Position numbers and translations under genes: made by a program | The notes under the pieces: generated by a model | The model's database searches: none | What the model saw: only the letters and a program-made list of their open reading frames with translations | What the model was told of the DNA's origin: nothing | Part shown: positions 6,841 through 12,924 of the stretch, one piece after another | Layout of the letters: every line of letters starts with the position of its first letter | Numbering within the stretch: the first letter of the stretch is position 1 | NCBI GenBank assembly: GCA_900553205.1 | Contig: USCK01000043.1 | Location: forward strand, 1-12,924 | Source of the DNA: an uncultured bacterium | GTDB taxonomy: Bacteria > Cyanobacteriota > Vampirovibrionia > Gastranaerophilales > Gastranaerophilaceae | Length of the DNA: 12,924 nucleotides | Direction of reading: 5' to 3'

Positions 6841-8211
6841 ATGGGTTTAGCTACATCACAAGTTAGATTATTGGCATTGACATCACGAAAAGCTGATGTT
6901 GAAATGCAAATACAGCTTAACTCTAAACGTAAGACAATGCTTACGAGAGAGTCAACAGAGCTGGCTAAACTTTATTATGCAAAACTTCAGAATAGTAAAA
7001 TTCAATATTCTACAACAAACGGTAATAAAGATGTTAATTACGGATATTTGATGGCTCAAGATACAGGTGCGTTTTTTGACCAAGTTGTATCTCCACAATC
7101 AACTTCCGGTATAGATACAAAAGTATCATCAAGTATGATTTTGACAGATAACTACGGTCGTGTAATCCTTAGTGATAGGATGTTGGATATTGTTCTTGAT
7201 ACCTTGAATGATGAGGGACAAAATTCTACTAAGGGCGCTAGAACAGTTGAAACATATACCATTGATGCCATGAAGTATTTGTTGCTTGATATGGCCGGAG
7301 GAAAGGAAACCGGTACATCTCGTACTGCTTCATCAATTTCTGAAGCATTTAATTCTTTATATAATGGCACAGCATTTAAGGTAAATCCTAATAATGCCAA
7401 TGAAAGCCCTTCAGATGCTGCTTTCAAACAAGGTGAAGAAGTTCTGAAATACCTTTATGAAAACGGTGTTAAAGATGGTGGAGTTGTTTATAAAGGTACT
7501 GACGGCAACTATTATTCAAGTTCAAAATGTGCTGATACAGAAAAAGTTACACTAGAAAAAGGTAATTTTTATATCGCTAAGGATGCAAAAAATTATTCTA
7601 TTATTGCAGGAGATGCAAGTGGTGCGATGTATTGGGGTGGTGCCGGAACTACTGATGGCTTTGTTCGTGGGCTCAACAAAACTATTGCTCAACAAATGGC
7701 AAGTATGTTCCAGTACTATGGTGCAATATTCTCAGCAGCGTTTAACGGAACAAAAAAAATACAAAATGATAAAGGGCTAACTATAACTGCAGGACATTTC
7801 AATGTCGCAGCAAATATTGTTTGTAATAAAGATGGCAAATATGAGGCAGTTGCTAACGATACATACAAGACTGTTTCAAACTCTGATAATTTACAAGAAG
7901 GTTTGAAATCAGGGCTTTATCAACTGGTAAATGTATCATCTACCAAATATGGTGGATATGCAAAATCCCAAAGTTTGGATTATTTCAAAACTCAAAACTA
8001 TGTAGTAGAGCAAACAGACCAGTCTGAAAGAGAAACTATTACAGCTTGGTACAATTCTGCAAGAGCAGATTTGAGTGAAAAAGAAAACTACTGGGATTCT
8101 GAAATAACTCAATTATCTGCAGAATTGAACACAATAACTACAGAAATAGATTCAGTTAAGAAACTCCGAGAAGATGCAATATCTTCAACTTTTAAATGGG
8201 GTTCAGCATAA
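6841..8211 (+). CDS. Conserved lineage-type protein with coiled-coil termini and variable centre (unknown function)
   Basis: This 456-aa protein opens MGLATSQVRLLALTSRKADVE and ends STFKWGSA, ends I associate with a protein family of gut Gastranaerophilales; that is recall, not a search. Residues 1-50 are predicted helical (many K, E, L, with alternating hydrophobic residues). The last 60 residues (397-456) form a strong heptad-like coiled coil, including Q-L-S-A-E-L-N-T-I-T-T-E-I-D-S-V-K-K-L. The centre (about 55-395) is rich in G, S, T, N, Y and D. Two helical ends that could pair around a variable middle is the plan of flagellin-like and other filament-forming proteins, but no flagellin motif is seen. 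There is no signal peptide or membrane segment. The ribosome site is AAGGGG, five bases before the ATG. Stops are tandem (TAATAA) and a strong terminator follows. Role unknown; a surface or filament component is only a guess. Confidence 0.8.
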   Translation: MGLATSQVRLLALTSRKADVEMQIQLNSKRKTMLTRESTELAKLYYAKLQNSKIQYSTTNGNKDVNYGYLMAQDTGAFFDQVVSPQSTSGIDTKVSSSMILTDNYGRVILSDRMLDIVLDTLNDEGQNSTKGARTVETYTIDAMKYLLLDMAGGKETGTSRTASSISEAFNSLYNGTAFKVNPNNANESPSDAAFKQGEEVLKYLYENGVKDGGVVYKGTDGNYYSSSKCADTEKVTLEKGNFYIAKDAKNYSIIAGDASGAMYWGGAGTTDGFVRGLNKTIAQQMASMFQYYGAIFSAAFNGTKKIQNDKGLTITAGHFNVAANIVCNKDGKYEAVANDTYKTVSNSDNLQEGLKSGLYQLVNVSSTKYGGYAKSQSLDYFKTQNYVVEQTDQSERETITAWYNSARADLSEKENYWDSEITQLSAELNTITTEIDSVKKLREDAISSTFKWGSA

Positions 8212-8248
8212 TAAAGTAGATTTCTTCCTTTTTCTTTTTTTCGATAAC

Positions 8249-8280
8249 AAATGGCAAGATTATTTAATCTTGCCATTTTT
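8249..8280 (+). terminator. Rho-independent terminator of the 456-aa protein gene
   Basis: A perfect 14-bp stem (8249-8262 with 8265-8278; core TGGCAAGAT/ATCTTGCCA) ends in a T run at 8276-8280. The innermost AT pairs would open to form the loop. It lies 38 bases after the stop codon. Confidence 0.88.
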
Positions 8281-8308
8281 AGTTATGTTACAGGTTACTA
8301 GGAATAAA

Positions 8309-8385
8309 GTTACTAAGTGATTAAGTTATTAAGTGAATAAGATTTTTGTCATCCAGAGGGATTTATCCCGAAGGATCTCTTACAA
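8309..8385. repeat. Composite octamer-array plus REP-like repeat, copy 1
   Basis: The unit begins with four degenerate octamers, GTTACTAA, GTGATTAA, GTTATTAA and GTGAATAA. It continues into GTCATCC...GGGATTTATCCC...GAAGGATCTC, a REP-like palindromic element (the 12-base palindrome is at 8358-8369). Copy 2, 150 bp downstream, is identical except for one T missing from a T run. Two further octamer-like units (GTTACAG, GTTACTAG at about 8287-8301) precede it. It lies between convergent genes, where such elements usually sit. Confidence 0.85.
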
Positions 8386-8450
8386 TAAGTTGCTAAGAAG
8401 TTAAGTTATTAAGAAAACTGACAGATTTCGTATCGTAGTACGGAATGACT
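8386..8450. repeat. Diverged octamer array with inverted REP-like element
   Basis: A second short array follows copy 1: GTTGCTAA, GAAGTTAA, GTTATTAA at about 8389-8412. Next comes CAGATTTCGTATCG...GGAATGAC (8422-8449), which on the other strand reads GTCATTCC...CGAAATCTG, again the REP-like GTCAT pattern but inverted relative to copy 1. It has an imperfect internal hairpin (CGTA 8429-8432 with TACG 8439-8442). Confidence 0.65.
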
Positions 8451-8458
8451 TGTTATAG

Positions 8459-8534
8459 GTTACTAAGTGATTAAGTTATTAAGTGAATAAGATTTTGTCA
8501 TCCAGAGGGATTTATCCCGAAGGATCTCTTACAA
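8459..8534. repeat. Composite octamer-array plus REP-like repeat, copy 2
   Basis: This is a 76-base near-exact duplicate of the unit at 8309-8385, with a single-base shortening of its T run. The internal palindrome GGGATTTATCCC is at 8507-8518. It faces an inverted REP-like half at 8543-8572, so the pair can fold into a larger imperfect hairpin. Confidence 0.85.
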
Positions 8535-8542
8535 ACCTTGCT

Positions 8543-8572
8543 AGAGATCTTTCGCTTACGCTCAAGATGACG
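8543..8572. repeat. Inverted REP-like half element
   Basis: AGAGATCTTTCGC...CTCAAGATGACG reads on the opposite strand as GTCATCTTGAG...GAAAGATCTC, the reverse-oriented partner of GTCATCC...GAAGGATCTC in copy 2. The two arms could pair across the short TACAAACCTTGC spacer. Confidence 0.65.
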
Positions 8573-8598
8573 ATTACGCATTTTTCTTCACTCCCCCA

Positions 8599-8624
8599 AG
8601 CCCCTCTATATCAATAGAGGGGCT
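8599..8624. terminator. GC-rich perfect hairpin downstream of the creD-like gene
   Basis: AGCCCCTCTAT (8599-8609) and ATAGAGGGGCT (8614-8624) form a perfect 11-bp stem with an ATCA loop. It lies 19 bases beyond the end of the minus-strand creD-like gene. No T run follows on the minus strand and only a broken one follows on the plus strand. It may act as a terminator or mRNA-end stabiliser, or be another dispersed palindromic repeat. Confidence 0.5.
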
Positions 8625-8642
8625 GTTTAAAGTTGTTTTAGT

Positions 8643-9893
8643 TTACCTCTCACCCTCGATATTTTCGTTATACCAGTTTACATTTCTTGTTAAATACATT
8701 GTTCCTGCAATTATTATGAATAGTCCGATACTGCCTGCAAAAAGTGCGATATCTTGCAACATTAACAGTACATAGAAGAAAGAATACAATACCCCCAACA
8801 GAGTTGTTATACTAACTGAAAAAGTCAAACTGTTCTTCTTTGTGATTACAAAATAGGTGTACGCAAAAATCTGTCCCATAACCATTAGTGCTGATAACAA
8901 ATAAGCCCACTTAAAGGTTAAAAGTTCTGATATAGATACCAATAACAAATAAAACATCAGAACAGCTATACCTAACAAGCAGTATTGTATAGGGTGGATT
9001 TTGTTATTTTCTTTTGATGTAACCTCAAATATAAAATATCCCAAGAAAGTTAATGCTAACAACAGATATCCGTATTTCAAAGCTCTGCTTGTCATAGAAT
9101 AACTATCTACAGGTACCAGTAAGGATACTGTAATGCAGGACGGGCCTTTAGTATCCGTTGATAATGCAATCTTTGGAACAGACCAATTAGCACTAAACTC
9201 TTTGTTTGTAACTTTTCTTTCTGTAGGTAAAAAATCACCTTCAAAACTCGGGTTTTTCCAATTCCCTTGCACTGAAATATGATTATTTACACCACCTAGC
9301 ATTACATTTATTTCATTTAACCCTTTTATTTTGTATGTGATTTCAAACGGAATTGTTTTAGCATTGGTGTTCAATGTGGTTGTATAGGTATTATCTTGTA
9401 GTTTTTTCGATTCTGCGTTATTAATCTTGAAAATCGGTTCAGTCACAAACCCTCGTTTGTCACTGATACCAACAGCAACAGTAATTTGTTTTTTGCTCAA
9501 ATCTCCGTATTTGTTGATGAAATCCCCCTTTTGAGAAATCTCTGCAGTATAGACAGGAACCTTGAATATCCCCTTTTTTCTAACTTCTGTTTTGATTACA
9601 ACATCTGCGTTATAATTTCCAAGCTCTAATCTTTTAACAACATCTTCATTCTTTTCGTTTTTATCCTTAAAAGACATTGATGGAGTTATGATTGTTTGTG
9701 GGTCAGCCCACGATTTTATTACATTTCTGATGGCTTCGTTTCTGTATGCTGTTCTGTCAGAAATGACCAGTGATAAAAATCCTATAGGAATTAGTAATAA
9801 TAAAGACATTCCAAGTATCGTCCAAAGTTTTTTGGCTTTGGAATCAATATTGTTTTTTGAGTTAAAAACCTTTTCTTGCTGTTTTTCTTCCAT
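8643..9893 (-). CDS. creD: CreD-like inner-membrane protein
   Basis: This 416-aa membrane protein matches the CreD family (cell envelope integrity inner-membrane proteins; E. coli CreD is about 450 aa). One membrane segment is at 23-44, and just after it comes the family hallmark R-x-E-A-I-x-x-V-x-x-S-W (51-62). A large region of mainly beta character (about 65-265) follows, probably periplasmic. About five membrane segments lie between 275 and 402, with the conserved I-H-P-I-Q-Y-C-L-L-G (near 300-308), L-L-L-V-S-I-S-E and T-R-N-V-N-W-Y (402-408) blocks. In E. coli creD is in the CreBC regulon and links to envelope stress and colicin tolerance; its biochemical role is not settled. No CreBC genes are in this window, so the regulation may differ. 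The start ATG has AAGGAG (9909-9904). The gene stands alone, divergent from the 658-aa gene. Confidence 0.9.
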   Translation of the reverse strand: MEEKQQEKVFNSKNNIDSKAKKLWTILGMSLLLLIPIGFLSLVISDRTAYRNEAIRNVIKSWADPQTIITPSMSFKDKNEKNEDVVKRLELGNYNADVVIKTEVRKKGIFKVPVYTAEISQKGDFINKYGDLSKKQITVAVGISDKRGFVTEPIFKINNAESKKLQDNTYTTTLNTNAKTIPFEITYKIKGLNEINVMLGGVNNHISVQGNWKNPSFEGDFLPTERKVTNKEFSANWSVPKIALSTDTKGPSCITVSLLVPVDSYSMTSRALKYGYLLLALTFLGYFIFEVTSKENNKIHPIQYCLLGIAVLMFYLLLVSISELLTFKWAYLLSALMVMGQIFAYTYFVITKKNSLTFSVSITTLLGVLYSFFYVLLMLQDIALFAGSIGLFIIIAGTMYLTRNVNWYNENIEGER

Positions 9894-10021
9894 TTATTCA
9901 ATTCTCCTTTCAATCTATTCCTATAATACAGTAGGTTTTTGTAAAATGTGCCTATATATTTACATTTATTTTGGACTTTTTAAAATTTTTTATTCACATT
10001 AATTTTTCTTATGTAAATCGA

Positions 10022-10065
10022 TATAATAAATAGAAATAGGTTTGTAAACTTTTGTAACGCAACAT
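10022..10065 (+). promoter_or_regulatory. TATAAT box with double TTGTAA leader element (copy 2)
   Basis: TATAAT at 10022-10027 is followed 14 bases later by TTGTAAAC (10042-10049) and TTGTAACG (10052-10059), again 10 bp apart, and then CAACATG. This repeats the order seen at 6731-6768: -10-like box, double TTGTAA, ACATG. It sits 135 bases or more before the 658-aa gene in the 306-bp divergent intergenic region. The rest of that region (9894-10199) shows only the creD ribosome site, an AATACAG/TATTAT box on the minus strand near 9923-9928, and a small CATGA...TCATG inverted repeat (10091-10104). Confidence 0.4.
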
Positions 10066-10199
10066 GATTCAAGTATAGCTTGGTTTTGTGCATGAAATCT
10101 CATGATAGAGGCAATTTTGAGAAACAAAAATACTTTATATTAGTACGGGAATTAATTATTACACGATTAATGTTATTGGGGATATAGGAGTAAGACAAG

Positions 10200-12176
10200 A
10201 TGACAAATTATGCAATTAACAATGCAGACTTAATGGCACAAGACGCAATTAGAAGACGCGCTTTGTTAGCTCAACAAAACGGATATGTTCAACAAACAAA
10301 TTCTGCAGATGAAGAATCAATAATGACGCAAAATCAATCTGCAAAATCAGATAATGTTGTAGGAAAAGATGATGGTAAAATTGGATTTTGGAAAGGTTTA
10401 AAATCTTTTGGTAAAGGTTTATTAAACTTTGCCGGAGGTCTAATTGGTTTTGATAGAAACGGCAATTGGAGTGCCGGTAGATTATTGAAAAATGTTGCAA
10501 TAGGTGCTGGTATTGCGGCTGCATGTGTATTGACTGCTGGTACTGCAGTTCCTGCTATAATTGCCGGTCTTGGCGTTGCGACAGCTGGTGCTGGTCTTGC
10601 AAAATCTCAATATCAATTCTGGACTGCTAAAACTGATGCTCAAGCAATAGCTGCGATGGAGGATACAGGTTCTAATGTCGCAGGTTTAGGATTGTCCTTA
10701 GTTGGTGCAAAAGCTACTATGAGACAAGTTCCTGGGGTTGATGCAGCTAAATATGATGGATTTATGGGTACTTTAAGAGCCGGTTGGGATTCTACAACAA
10801 TCGGGTTCTCAAAAGGTTTCTCAGGTCTTAAAACAGGCTACAATGCTTATAGAGCTGGTGGTTTCCAAACATTAAGAACTGTAGCTAAGGAAAATTGGAC
10901 AGGATTTAAAGATACAGTTGTTGCTAATTATAAAAATGCTACAAAAGTTCCTACTATTGAAGAACAACAAACAAATAGAGTAAAACAATATGAAGATAGA
11001 ATAACTGAATTACAAGAAAAAGTTGCGGCTACAACAGACAAAGGTGCTAAGTATTCATTAAATAAACAAATAAAACGATTAGAAGAACAAAAAGCAAATG
11101 TTGAACAAGCTTATCAAGAAATTAATTCTGAAAAATCATTTGCTAATGCACAAACAAGAGTTAATAAACTTCAAGAACAAATTAAAACATTGAAACATCA
11201 AACAGAATCTTATACAAATAAACGTGTTAAATTCTTAAAAGAACATGAAATTGCTAAATTAGAACAACAAATGGAAGTTTACAAATCTGTTCTTAATCAA
11301 AAGACTACTCAAGCAAGAAATATCAGAGCAGAAATTGAAACTCTTCAAAAGGTTAAAGTGAAAGACAGAACTCCTGAACAGGTTGCTAAATTGACAAAAC
11401 TTCGTGAACAACAAAGAGAATTAGGTTTCAAATTACCAAGTCGTAAAGAATATGAAACATTAGCTAAAAATTCAACTGAATCATCTCAAAAAGCGTTCAA
11501 GGCTCAAGAAGCATACGACAAAGCTCAAAAAGAATATGCAGCTGCTGAAAAAGCTTATAACAAATATGAAAAAGGTGATACATCAGCTGAAAGATTAGAA
11601 GCTCATAGAACAATGCTTGATGCAAAAGATGCAGTAAACAATGCTTACCAAGAATTAGCTCAAGCAAAAATTCAAAATGCATCAAACCAAGCTTTCCAAT
11701 TAGCAGCATCAGGTGCAGATTACACAGGAGCATTTATTCCAAAAGCCGGTCAATTCTTCCAAACATTTAACAATCTATACGGTAAAGCTGATGTACCTTT
11801 TGTCGCAGGAAAACGAGTTCCATTTACACAATTATCAGTACCAGGAAACATTGGTAAAGCTCATACAATCGTTGCAACAAATGAATGGGTAAATCCTTCA
11901 GTAGGTGGTCCTTCTTTAGATGAAATGTTAATGCAAGAATTACAAAACGAACAAGTTGCACAATACAAACAAGCAACTCAGGCTCAACAAGCTCCTACAG
12001 AAGCTGATTATGCTAAGGCTTATGACCAAGCTTTCAATGAATATCAAGCATTGCTTCAAGCTCAACAAGCTCAACAAGCTCAAGCAGGTGTTCAACAAAC
12101 AGCTCATCAAGGTCCTACAGCAGCAGATTACCAAGCTCTTGATTATTTAATGAAAGCAAATGGAATTGTAGCATAA
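10200..12176 (+). CDS. Hydrophobic-hairpin, long coiled-coil protein with Q/A-rich tail (unknown function)
   Basis: This 658-aa protein is not recognised. Residues 1-60 are polar. Residues 61-96 are Gly/Lys-rich and amphipathic (F-W-K-G-L-K-S-F-G-K-G-L-L). Residues 98-134 are strongly hydrophobic and small-residue rich, enough for one membrane hairpin. A further apolar patch lies at 158-170. Residues about 254-490 form a long coiled coil rich in Q, E and K. Near the C terminus, P-T-E-A-D-Y (599-604) and P-T-A-A-D-Y (639-644) are repeats flanking Q-A-Q-Q-A runs. There is no N-terminal signal peptide. Membrane hairpin plus coiled coil is the plan of some secreted pore or translocator proteins and of some phage and cell-shape proteins, but no family motif supports any of these. 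The start ATG has TAGGAG about nine bases upstream. Codon use in the tail is strongly CAA/GCT biased. A strong terminator follows. Confidence 0.75.
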   Translation: MTNYAINNADLMAQDAIRRRALLAQQNGYVQQTNSADEESIMTQNQSAKSDNVVGKDDGKIGFWKGLKSFGKGLLNFAGGLIGFDRNGNWSAGRLLKNVAIGAGIAAACVLTAGTAVPAIIAGLGVATAGAGLAKSQYQFWTAKTDAQAIAAMEDTGSNVAGLGLSLVGAKATMRQVPGVDAAKYDGFMGTLRAGWDSTTIGFSKGFSGLKTGYNAYRAGGFQTLRTVAKENWTGFKDTVVANYKNATKVPTIEEQQTNRVKQYEDRITELQEKVAATTDKGAKYSLNKQIKRLEEQKANVEQAYQEINSEKSFANAQTRVNKLQEQIKTLKHQTESYTNKRVKFLKEHEIAKLEQQMEVYKSVLNQKTTQARNIRAEIETLQKVKVKDRTPEQVAKLTKLREQQRELGFKLPSRKEYETLAKNSTESSQKAFKAQEAYDKAQKEYAAAEKAYNKYEKGDTSAERLEAHRTMLDAKDAVNNAYQELAQAKIQNASNQAFQLAASGADYTGAFIPKAGQFFQTFNNLYGKADVPFVAGKRVPFTQLSVPGNIGKAHTIVATNEWVNPSVGGPSLDEMLMQELQNEQVAQYKQATQAQQAPTEADYAKAYDQAFNEYQALLQAQQAQQAQAGVQQTAHQGPTAADYQALDYLMKANGIVA

Positions 12177-12201
12177 GTCTAAATTCTTTATCACAAATTT
12201 A

Positions 12202-12236
12202 AACCCTTAGATAGTCTATCTAAGGGTTCTTTTTTA
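12202..12236 (+). terminator. Rho-independent terminator of the 658-aa protein gene
   Basis: AACCCTTAGATAG (12202-12214) and CTATCTAAGGGTT (12216-12228) form a perfect 13-bp arm pair, whose inner bases open to make the loop. CTTTTTTAT follows. It begins 25 bases after the stop codon. Confidence 0.9.
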
Positions 12237-12294
12237 TGAGTATTTTTAAAGTTTTTGGGTAGCAAATTTTTTCTTTTAGGAGTATTAATACAAT

Positions 12295-12750
12295 ATGGTA
12301 CCGATAAAACAAAACTTTCCAAACAGGCTTTTATATAAATGTGGCAATACATATAATATGTTTTCTACCAATAGTGTTGGTTGCAAAAAGGGTGCATTTT
12401 TAGGTGATATAAAACTTGCTCCTGAAAAGAATGATGTTTATATTTCGCATCTTAGGAGTTTTTATCACCAGAATAAGGAGTTAAAAGTCGGAACCTCATT
12501 AATAAACTTTGCTAAAAATATGAGCAAAAAATTGAACCTTGGGGGACGTTTAAGGGTTATCGCAATGAAAACAAAATATGATGATAAAGACCCTCATAAG
12601 TTTTATTTTAAACAAGGGTTCAGAGCAAAAGATAATCGACAAAATGAAATGCTGAAATTTACTATGGATTATGATATCGATATTCCTTATCAAATGAAAC
12701 AGGGGTTAGAGATGTTTTTTGACCCTAAAAGGGGTAAAGGTATAGAATGA
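12295..12750 (+). CDS. GNAT-like acetyltransferase-fold protein
   Basis: This 151-aa protein looks like a small GNAT-fold enzyme, which would transfer an acyl group from acyl-CoA to an amine. The strand G-A-F-L-G-D-I-K-L-A-P, the helix start L-K-V-G-T-S-L-I-N-F-A-K (a degenerate acetyl-CoA pyrophosphate loop, usually Q/R-x-x-G-x-G/A), the strand G-G-R-L-R-V-I-A and the P-H-K-F-Y-F-K-Q-G-F block appear in family order. The pyrophosphate loop lacks the usual second glycine, so activity is not certain. The C terminus adds about 25 residues after the fold. The ATG at 12295 lies 12 bases from its GGAG (12279-12282), a long gap, and no better start is available. The gene follows a strong terminator, so it needs its own promoter, which I could not identify. 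Substrate unknown. Confidence 0.65.
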   Translation: MVPIKQNFPNRLLYKCGNTYNMFSTNSVGCKKGAFLGDIKLAPEKNDVYISHLRSFYHQNKELKVGTSLINFAKNMSKKLNLGGRLRVIAMKTKYDDKDPHKFYFKQGFRAKDNRQNEMLKFTMDYDIDIPYQMKQGLEMFFDPKRGKGIE

Positions 12751-12754
12751 CTTG

Positions 12755-12924
12755 TGAAATGTCATTGCGAACGAAGTGAAGCAATCCAGTGAATTTCCTC
12801 AATCGTTGAAATTTATAATTTAATGTTGGCAAGATGCTGAAACGAGGTTCAGCATGACCTAAGTTTTTCTTAGTAACTTAGTCACTTAGCTTTTATTCAC
12901 TTCTTAAAAGAGATTCTTCGGCAA
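12755..12924. repeat. REP-like and octamer repeat cluster, inverted relative to the 8.3-8.6 kb cluster
   Basis: GTCATTGCGAACGAAGTGAAGCAATCC would be the full element; here its ends are at 12761 and 12787, and it is of a widespread bacterial REP-like type. ATGCTGAA (12834-12841) and TTCAGCAT (12848-12855) form a perfect 8-bp hairpin followed by GACC. The octamer array at about 12869-12901 reads on the minus strand GTGAATAA, AAGCTAA, GTGACTAA, GTTACTAA. The final bases (AGATTCTTCGG) are the start of another inverted REP-like half cut by the window edge. No gene was seen in these 170 bases. Confidence 0.75.

Noticed and set aside
8287..8534. Repeats as a CRISPR array
   Set aside because: Only two long copies exist, the units are internally repetitive, and there are no unique spacers of constant length or cas genes.
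11497..12150. Small open frames on both strands within the 658-aa gene
   Set aside because: They are by-products of the repetitive CAA/GCT codon use (Leu-, Cys- or Lys-rich shadows) with no ribosome sites.

Overview
The window is AT-rich bacterial DNA with ordinary Shine-Dalgarno starts. It probably comes from a gut lineage of Candidatus Gastranaerophilales (Vampirovibrionia/Melainabacteria, phylum Cyanobacteriota). That placement is from memory, not a search. It rests on the 456-aa protein opening MGLATSQVRLLALTSRKADVE and ending STFKWGSA, on the short near-N-terminal 'INFRG'-type motif of the 919-aa protein, and on the GNAT-like protein near the right end.

Region 1 (1-3850) looks like a complete DNA restriction-modification locus. 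Two overlapping plus-strand genes (66-1600) are candidate endonuclease subunits. They converge on a minus-strand operon (3789 to 1586) of a 64-aa AbrB/MazE-like protein and two different C5-cytosine methyltransferases joined by an ATGA overlap. The operon has a near-consensus promoter (TTGACC, 17 bp, TATAAT) whose spacer and -10 edge are filled by a perfect 8-bp-arm inverted repeat, a layout expected for a repressor-controlled promoter. Two C5 methyltransferases plus two small endonuclease-like proteins recall heteromeric type II enzymes with asymmetric sites, such as BbvCI and Bpu10I. The specificity cannot be read from sequence.

Region 2 (3921-6680, minus) encodes a 919-aa protein with nine tandem helix-turn-helix modules at a period of about 52 residues. 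A large undefined C-terminal half follows, and its last 90 residues faintly resemble a RelE/YoeB-type domain.

Region 3 (6841-8211, plus) is a lineage-type protein with coiled-coil-prone ends and a probably variable centre. Region 4 (8212-8642) is a convergent intergenic stretch with a strong terminator, degenerate 8-bp tandem arrays joined to REP-like palindromes (one composite unit present twice, 150 bp apart), and a GC-rich hairpin. Region 5 (8643-9893, minus) is a CreD-type inner-membrane protein.

Region 6 (10200-12176, plus) is a 658-aa protein with a hydrophobic segment, a long coiled coil and a Q/A-rich tail. Its leader shares a double TTGTAA element, 10-bp spaced and followed by ACATG, with the leader of the 456-aa gene. 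A strong terminator follows, then a GNAT-like gene (12295-12750). The right edge carries the same REP/octamer repeat family in inverted orientation.

No rRNA, tRNA, CRISPR array, transposase or integrase was recognised.
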